Source: Crocinitomix sp. (GTDB taxonomy: Bacteria; Bacteroidota; Bacteroidia; Flavobacteriales_D; Crocinitomicaceae). From it: a stretch of DNA of 64,000 nucleotides. The DNA lies in NCBI GenBank assembly GCA_013138735.1, contig WTCE01000090.1, forward strand, positions 1 to 64,000, read 5' to 3'. The translations under genes and the position numbers were made by a program. The notes beneath the pieces were generated by a model. It was not told where the DNA came from. It did not search any database and saw nothing but the letters and a program-made list of their open reading frames with translations. Shown here in pieces: positions 60,195-64,000 of this stretch (its first letter is position 1; the number at the start of each line of letters is the position of its first letter).

Positions 60195-60770
60195 ATGAAA
60201 GACGTTGAAGATTTTTGTCCATCAGACAAACGGGAGTGGAGAAAATGGCTCGAATTAAACCATCAAAAGAAAGAAGCGGTTTGGCTCATTTTTTATAAGA
60301 AAAAATCGCCTAATTATAACCTAAGTTGGAGTGAATCAGTTGATGAAGCGCTTTGTTTTGGTTGGATTGATAGCACCAAAAAAACGATAGATACTGAAAA
60401 ATACATACAGTATTTCAGTAAACGAAAAGCAAAAAGTAATTGGTCAAAGATAAATAAGGATAAAGTGCAAACCTTAATTGAACAAGAACTTATGAAAGAA
60501 GACGGTTACAAGAGCATTGAAATCGCAAAGAAAAATGGTTCCTGGACATTTTTAGATGAAGTTGAGGCACTTATAGTTCCTGAAGACTTAAAAGCAGAAT
60601 TTATAAATTTCAAAGGGGCAATGGAACACTTTGATAGTCTAAGTAATTCTGCTAAAAAGATTTTATTGTACTGGATTGTTTCTGCTAAGAGAACTGAAAC
60701 AAGACAAAAAAGAATTATTGAAGTAGCGGAAAATGCAGGTGAAAATTTAAAGCCAAAACAATTTAGGTAG
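60195..60770 (+). CDS. YdeI/OmpD-associated-like protein
   Basis: This 191-residue cytoplasmic protein has the YdeI-like pattern: DFCPSDKREWRKWLELNHQK, VWLIFYKKKSP, WSESVDEALCFGWIDSTKKTID, YFSKRKAKSNWSKINK and the closing KKILLYWIVSAKRTETRQKRIIEVAENA. Members have a helical bacteriocin-protection-type domain; the role is poorly defined. Length and motif order are complete. Single gene with a 110-base gap upstream. Confidence 0.85.
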   Translation: MKDVEDFCPSDKREWRKWLELNHQKKEAVWLIFYKKKSPNYNLSWSESVDEALCFGWIDSTKKTIDTEKYIQYFSKRKAKSNWSKINKDKVQTLIEQELMKEDGYKSIEIAKKNGSWTFLDEVEALIVPEDLKAEFINFKGAMEHFDSLSNSAKKILLYWIVSAKRTETRQKRIIEVAENAGENLKPKQFR

Positions 60771-60810
60771 ACGAAAAACGTCTTATAGAATTAGTGCCCT
60801 CTTAAAAACT

Positions 60811-60926
60811 CTTTATTAGCATTCCCCCTTCAAAACCCTTAACTTTTAGGCATGAATCGATTATTGCTTATCATCACCTTAATTGGATTTTGCTCTGCAA
60901 TATTTACCCGATTAGACATTTTTTAA
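60811..60926 (+). pseudogene. Duplicated 5' end of the BNR/T9SS gene (dead)
   Basis: 60811-60890 matches 61608-61687 at 74 of 80 ungapped bases, including the upstream leader, ATG and most of a signal peptide (MNRLLLIITLIGF). After that the frame runs into unrelated sequence and stops at 60924-60926, giving only 24 codons (60852-60926). It is a remnant of the promoter and start region of the large gene to the right. The tail overlaps the end of the convergent lipoprotein gene. Confidence 0.85.
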
Positions 60927-61480
60927 TAGCCCATATCAAAGCGTCCATTGGTTATTTTTAAAACCTCAGTTGCGCACGATTCATGACTGAGTAAATCCAT
61001 TTCGAATGTTCCAGATATTATATCATTTAGCGTATCTAGATGTGTAATGGTTATTGTTCCTTTATTATTCTCGTCGTGAAAGTATGCTCCACATGACATA
61101 TCTCCCCTATAATTTCTGAACCCAGTTATTTCGTTACTCAACACATCCATTTGGTAAGAGTCAGTAGAATAAATATCAATTCCGTAGAATCGAATAAACT
61201 GAAAAACACTATCGCTATTTGTGTTAATTACACCCTTTAACCACAAAGTCCCCAATACCTCATTATACTCCCCTTCTAATGGAATTGACCCTCCAATTGA
61301 AAATGAAGTACGAGCAACCCATACTTCGTCGTTTACTTTGCATGCGAATAAATTTTTCCCTTCATGCGTCAGAGGTGGAAGCTCCTTTTTAAGTTCACCT
61401 GGTGAATTTTTATTGCAGCCAACCAGCACTGTTAATAATAAAAGGCAAAATGTATATTTTAAGAATTCATTATAACCCAT
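60923..61480 (-). CDS. DUF6252-like lipoprotein
   Basis: This 185-residue lipoprotein has a hydrophobic signal and lipobox VLVGC (Cys22). The mature part opens with a short linker and then LFACKVNDEVWVARTSFSIGG, the entry of the DUF6252-type beta domain common in Bacteroidota; an AYFHDENNKGTITITHLD segment and terminal ITNGRFDMGY follow. Function unknown; membrane-anchored. It sits between two direct copies of the large T9SS gene's 5' end (60811 and 61608) and runs opposite to them. Confidence 0.75.
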   Translation of the reverse strand: MGYNEFLKYTFCLLLLTVLVGCNKNSPGELKKELPPLTHEGKNLFACKVNDEVWVARTSFSIGGSIPLEGEYNEVLGTLWLKGVINTNSDSVFQFIRFYGIDIYSTDSYQMDVLSNEITGFRNYRGDMSCGAYFHDENNKGTITITHLDTLNDIISGTFEMDLLSHESCATEVLKITNGRFDMGY

Positions 61481-61607
61481 CTCTAAAACAGTTTTGTAAA
61501 CTACAAGTTAATAATTTGAGACACTTTATTAAGTAACAGATATCACCCAATCACATGATTCTATACGACAGAGAAAAATCTCATTAAAACAAGCACCCTG
61601 ACAAACC

Positions 61608-61687
61608 CTTTATTAGCATATCCCCTTCAAAATTCTTAACTTTTAGGCATGAATCGATTATTGCTTATCATAACCCTAATTGGATTT
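61608..61687. repeat. Direct repeat, right copy (promoter/start of BNR gene)
   Basis: This 80-base segment contains the leader, start codon and signal-peptide start of the large gene and is repeated at 60811-60890 with six base differences. The two copies are 797 bases apart in the same orientation and bracket the lipoprotein gene. The right copy is the functional one. Confidence 0.85.
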
Positions 61688-64000
61688 AACGCAACAAGCT
61701 TTGCCCAAGTGGATTTTGGTGAGCCTGAATTGGATGACGCTTTGCTGCAATCAAAGCAGTATAAACGGATAGACGACTATCATGCAAAACGACACACAGA
61801 CGGACAAAATGGCGATTGGTTAAAACAACAAGCCTGGAATGAAGTTTTAGCCAATTCCAAACGAATTGATATGGAGCCTTGGCAAAACTTTGGCCCAGAT
61901 ACGGTGAGTGGTCGCATTATCTCAATCGCTTTTCATCCAACAGATGCCAATACTTTTTTAGTGGGTTCCGCATCAGGAGGATTGTGGAAAACAGAAAATT
62001 ATGGGGAGACATGGTTTCCGATTACGGATGCTTTTTTGACCATGGGAATTGGAGCTGTGGCCTATAATCCACAAAATCCGAATTCAATTTTAATTGCCAG
62101 TGGCGAAGGTTATGGATTTGGTAGTGAATTTACACAAGGTTTTGGCGTTTATATCAGTCATGATGGCGGCAATACTTGGAATGAGACGGTAATAGTTGCC
62201 GAATTTGACCAATCCTTTGCAGGAATGGACATTTATTGGAATCCGGTTGACACGAGCAAAATTGCTGTGGCGTCATCCTTTGGGCAATATTTTTCAGAAG
62301 ATGGTGGATATAATTATGTCTATACGTTAGATCGCATTGGAGGTCGCATGATGGCAGATCCATCTGATCCAAACCGCGTTTATTTTACAGCGCGTTATTA
62401 TAGTGCTGATTTCCCTGGAGGCTTATATATCTCAGATGATTCCGGTGAATCGTGGGCACTTTCTGGAAGCGGTTTGCCAATTCCTAGTTTATTCGGTTAT
62501 ACCTCAATTGCCATTCACCCAATAGCCACAAACATTATTTATTTGGCAGTATCGCAAAGCGCCGTTGAGGGTTCTGGCCCCATGAAAGGGTTGTTTAAAT
62601 CTGTTGATTCTGGCGCTAGTTTTGACGAGATTCCATCAACACAAGATATATTTTGTTATCCTGCTCCTTACGATTATATCTGTCAAGGTTGGTATGATAA
62701 TACAATATTGATGGATCCAGAAGATCCAAACATTTTATATGCAGGCGGAACACGCATGTGGAAAAGCATAAACGGCGGTATTGATTGGGAGAATATTGAT
62801 CTTAATCCAGAAGAAACAGCCTATGCTATACATGCAGATCATCACCAAACCATTTTCCATCCCATAACGGGAGATTTATTTGACTGCAACGACGGTGGCG
62901 TCAATTATTCAGGTGATGGCGGTGAAACTTGGACCAGTATTTCAAATGGATTGGTAACCCATCAATTTTACTCCATTGCATTTGCAGAAACGGATCCTGA
63001 CGTGGTAATTGGAGGCGCCCAAGACGTTGGCACTTTTATCTCGACTAATGCACATGAGGGGCATTGGATCAACCCTCTTTCTGGTGATGGTTTTGGGCAT
63101 ATGATTTCGCATACAGACGCGGATGTTTGGTATGGCACAAGCTATATTAACTTACAACGTTTCAAAACAACGAATGCGGGTGTAGATTGGTTCACCATTA
63201 ACGAAGGAACAAGCGGCGACCAATGGAGAATGCCACTTGAAATGCACCCAATATTCCACAATGTTTTACTCACTTCAGACAATGACTTTATATATAAATC
63301 AGTTAACGGCGGTTTAGTATGGTCACCTGTAGCTGCGGTTGGTCCAATTGGTACACTCGAATTTGATGAACAAAATCCTGACTTAGTATACGCCTGCGAT
63401 CTTTTTGGAAGTGATATGTATCGCAGCATAGATGGCGGTAATACATGGGCAATATTAGACAGTTCGCCATTGGGGCCAATTACTGATATTGCATCTGATC
63501 CTTTGGAAACAGGAAAAGTTTACGTGACGGTGGGTAGCTATGGAGAGAATAATCAACTGTATCTGTCAGAAAATGCGGGATTAACATGGTCCAATATTTC
63601 AAATAATTTGCCAAATGTTCCAACAAATACCGTTGCAGTTTCAAGTTACAATAATCAAGAAGTGTACGTTGGTAATGATTTAGGTGTGTGGATAAGTTTG
63701 GATGGCGGTATCAATTATGAGGTGTTTAGTGCAGGACTACCAGCAGCAATTGTGGTGGAAGATTTGCATTTTTATGGGCCTGACACTACGGTTCGAATTG
63801 GAACCTACGGAAGAGGTTATTGGCGAACAGACGCGATTTCTAAAACGTATGCCAATTTGCCTTCACATGAGGCCAAAACGAATCAAATATTCGCTTATCC
63901 AAATCCGTCGAATAATGTTTTTCAACTCTCACAAGCGATTGGAGAATATGTAATTTATGACCAAGCGGGGAAATTCATTGTGAGACAATCCGACCTCATG
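61649..64000 (+). CDS. BNR/sortilin-like repeat protein with T9SS type A domain (truncated by window end)
   Basis: The frame is open from the ATG at 61649 to the last base, 784 codons. A signal peptide (MNRLLLIITL... ending SFAQ) is followed by a short acidic region and then many BNR/Asp-box-like repeats: SGGLWKTENYGETW, VYISHDGGNTWNE, LFKSVDSGASFDEI, MYRSIDGGNTWAI, LYLSENAGLTWSN. These form a sialidase/sortilin-type propeller pair. At the end the T9SS type A domain begins (IFAYPNPSNNVFQL). The missing rest is probably about 40 residues. Exported to the surface or medium; whether it is an enzyme or a binding protein cannot be told. Its promoter and start are duplicated at 60811-60890. Confidence 0.88.
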   Translation, partial: MNRLLLIITLIGFNATSFAQVDFGEPELDDALLQSKQYKRIDDYHAKRHTDGQNGDWLKQQAWNEVLANSKRIDMEPWQNFGPDTVSGRIISIAFHPTDANTFLVGSASGGLWKTENYGETWFPITDAFLTMGIGAVAYNPQNPNSILIASGEGYGFGSEFTQGFGVYISHDGGNTWNETVIVAEFDQSFAGMDIYWNPVDTSKIAVASSFGQYFSEDGGYNYVYTLDRIGGRMMADPSDPNRVYFTARYYSADFPGGLYISDDSGESWALSGSGLPIPSLFGYTSIAIHPIATNIIYLAVSQSAVEGSGPMKGLFKSVDSGASFDEIPSTQDIFCYPAPYDYICQGWYDNTILMDPEDPNILYAGGTRMWKSINGGIDWENIDLNPEETAYAIHADHHQTIFHPITGDLFDCNDGGVNYSGDGGETWTSISNGLVTHQFYSIAFAETDPDVVIGGAQDVGTFISTNAHEGHWINPLSGDGFGHMISHTDADVWYGTSYINLQRFKTTNAGVDWFTINEGTSGDQWRMPLEMHPIFHNVLLTSDNDFIYKSVNGGLVWSPVAAVGPIGTLEFDEQNPDLVYACDLFGSDMYRSIDGGNTWAILDSSPLGPITDIASDPLETGKVYVTVGSYGENNQLYLSENAGLTWSNISNNLPNVPTNTVAVSSYNNQEVYVGNDLGVWISLDGGINYEVFSAGLPAAIVVEDLHFYGPDTTVRIGTYGRGYWRTDAISKTYANLPSHEAKTNQIFAYPNPSNNVFQLSQAIGEYVIYDQAGKFIVRQSDLM

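Noticed and set aside
57168-60770. Integron-like array of one-gene cassettes
   Set aside because: Genes are small, varied and same-strand, and a few GTTRRRY-like sites (GTTAGAC, GTTAAGC) occur. But no paired RYYYAAC/GTTRRRY ends frame the genes, and no integrase is visible.

Overview
The window is AT-rich DNA from a member of the Bacteroidota, most likely a Flavobacteriales-type gliding or surface-active bacterium (a Crocinitomicaceae-like group is a guess). The evidence is the number of secreted proteins ending in type IX secretion (T9SS) sorting domains (at least seven intact or window-truncated, plus one remnant), one gliding-motility-type C-terminal domain, two LytS/LytTR two-component pairs with periplasmic propellers, a TAnnTTTG promoter element, and one-base TAATG/TAGTG gene overlaps. 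No rRNA, tRNA, CRISPR array, integrase or complete transposon was recognised.

Layout. 1-3.2 kb: a DUF1566-like lipoprotein and a large secreted protein of unknown role. 3.2-5.6 kb: a compact, probably new RiPP locus. It has one HxxxH enzyme resembling the HExxH peptide-modification family, one divergent precursor, and three tandem 40-residue precursors with a Gly-Gly leader and a 13-residue core. 5.6-9.3 kb: a divergent propeller/histidine kinase and LytTR regulator. Three 11-bp direct repeats at an exact 21-bp period lie between kinase and precursors, as expected for a LytTR target. 9.5-16.5 kb: small proteins, MsrA and two T9SS substrates. 16.6-20.2 kb: a second kinase/LytTR pair. 20.7-23.5 kb: an ArsR-controlled thiol-redox and permease operon (arsenical or metal efflux) with two matching ATCG-N8-CGAT operators. 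23.9-27.4 kb: a T9SS type B protein and a decayed T9SS remnant. 27.4-31 kb: a sulfate-activation operon (DUF2061, cysH, cysD, cysN) with a palindromic operator and a convergent Rrf2 regulator.

31.4-37.4 kb: a tight seven-gene operon joining a prenyl diphosphate synthase and a geranylgeranyl-reductase-type flavoprotein to five cytoplasmic proteins. Four of these carry Ig-like domains, three of them with phasin-like helical N-termini, and one carries short repeats. I could not match it to a described system, and together with the RiPP locus it is the best candidate for new biology here. 37.6-42.1 kb: M23 peptidase, MATE exporter, K+ channel and AI-2E transporter. 42.2-42.8 kb: a graveyard with a Fic remnant and a duplicated outer-membrane-protein 3' end. 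42.9-55.9 kb: two divergent operons of barrels, an M4 protease, large secreted proteins and an FN3 protein. 56-61.5 kb: small one-gene units (DUF3179, nucleoside deaminase, VOC, SUMF1, YdeI-like, lipoproteins) among short repeats. 61.6 kb to the end: a BNR/sortilin-like T9SS substrate cut by the window edge.

Limits: functions come from recognised motifs and gene order only. No similarity search, structure prediction or folding computation was run.
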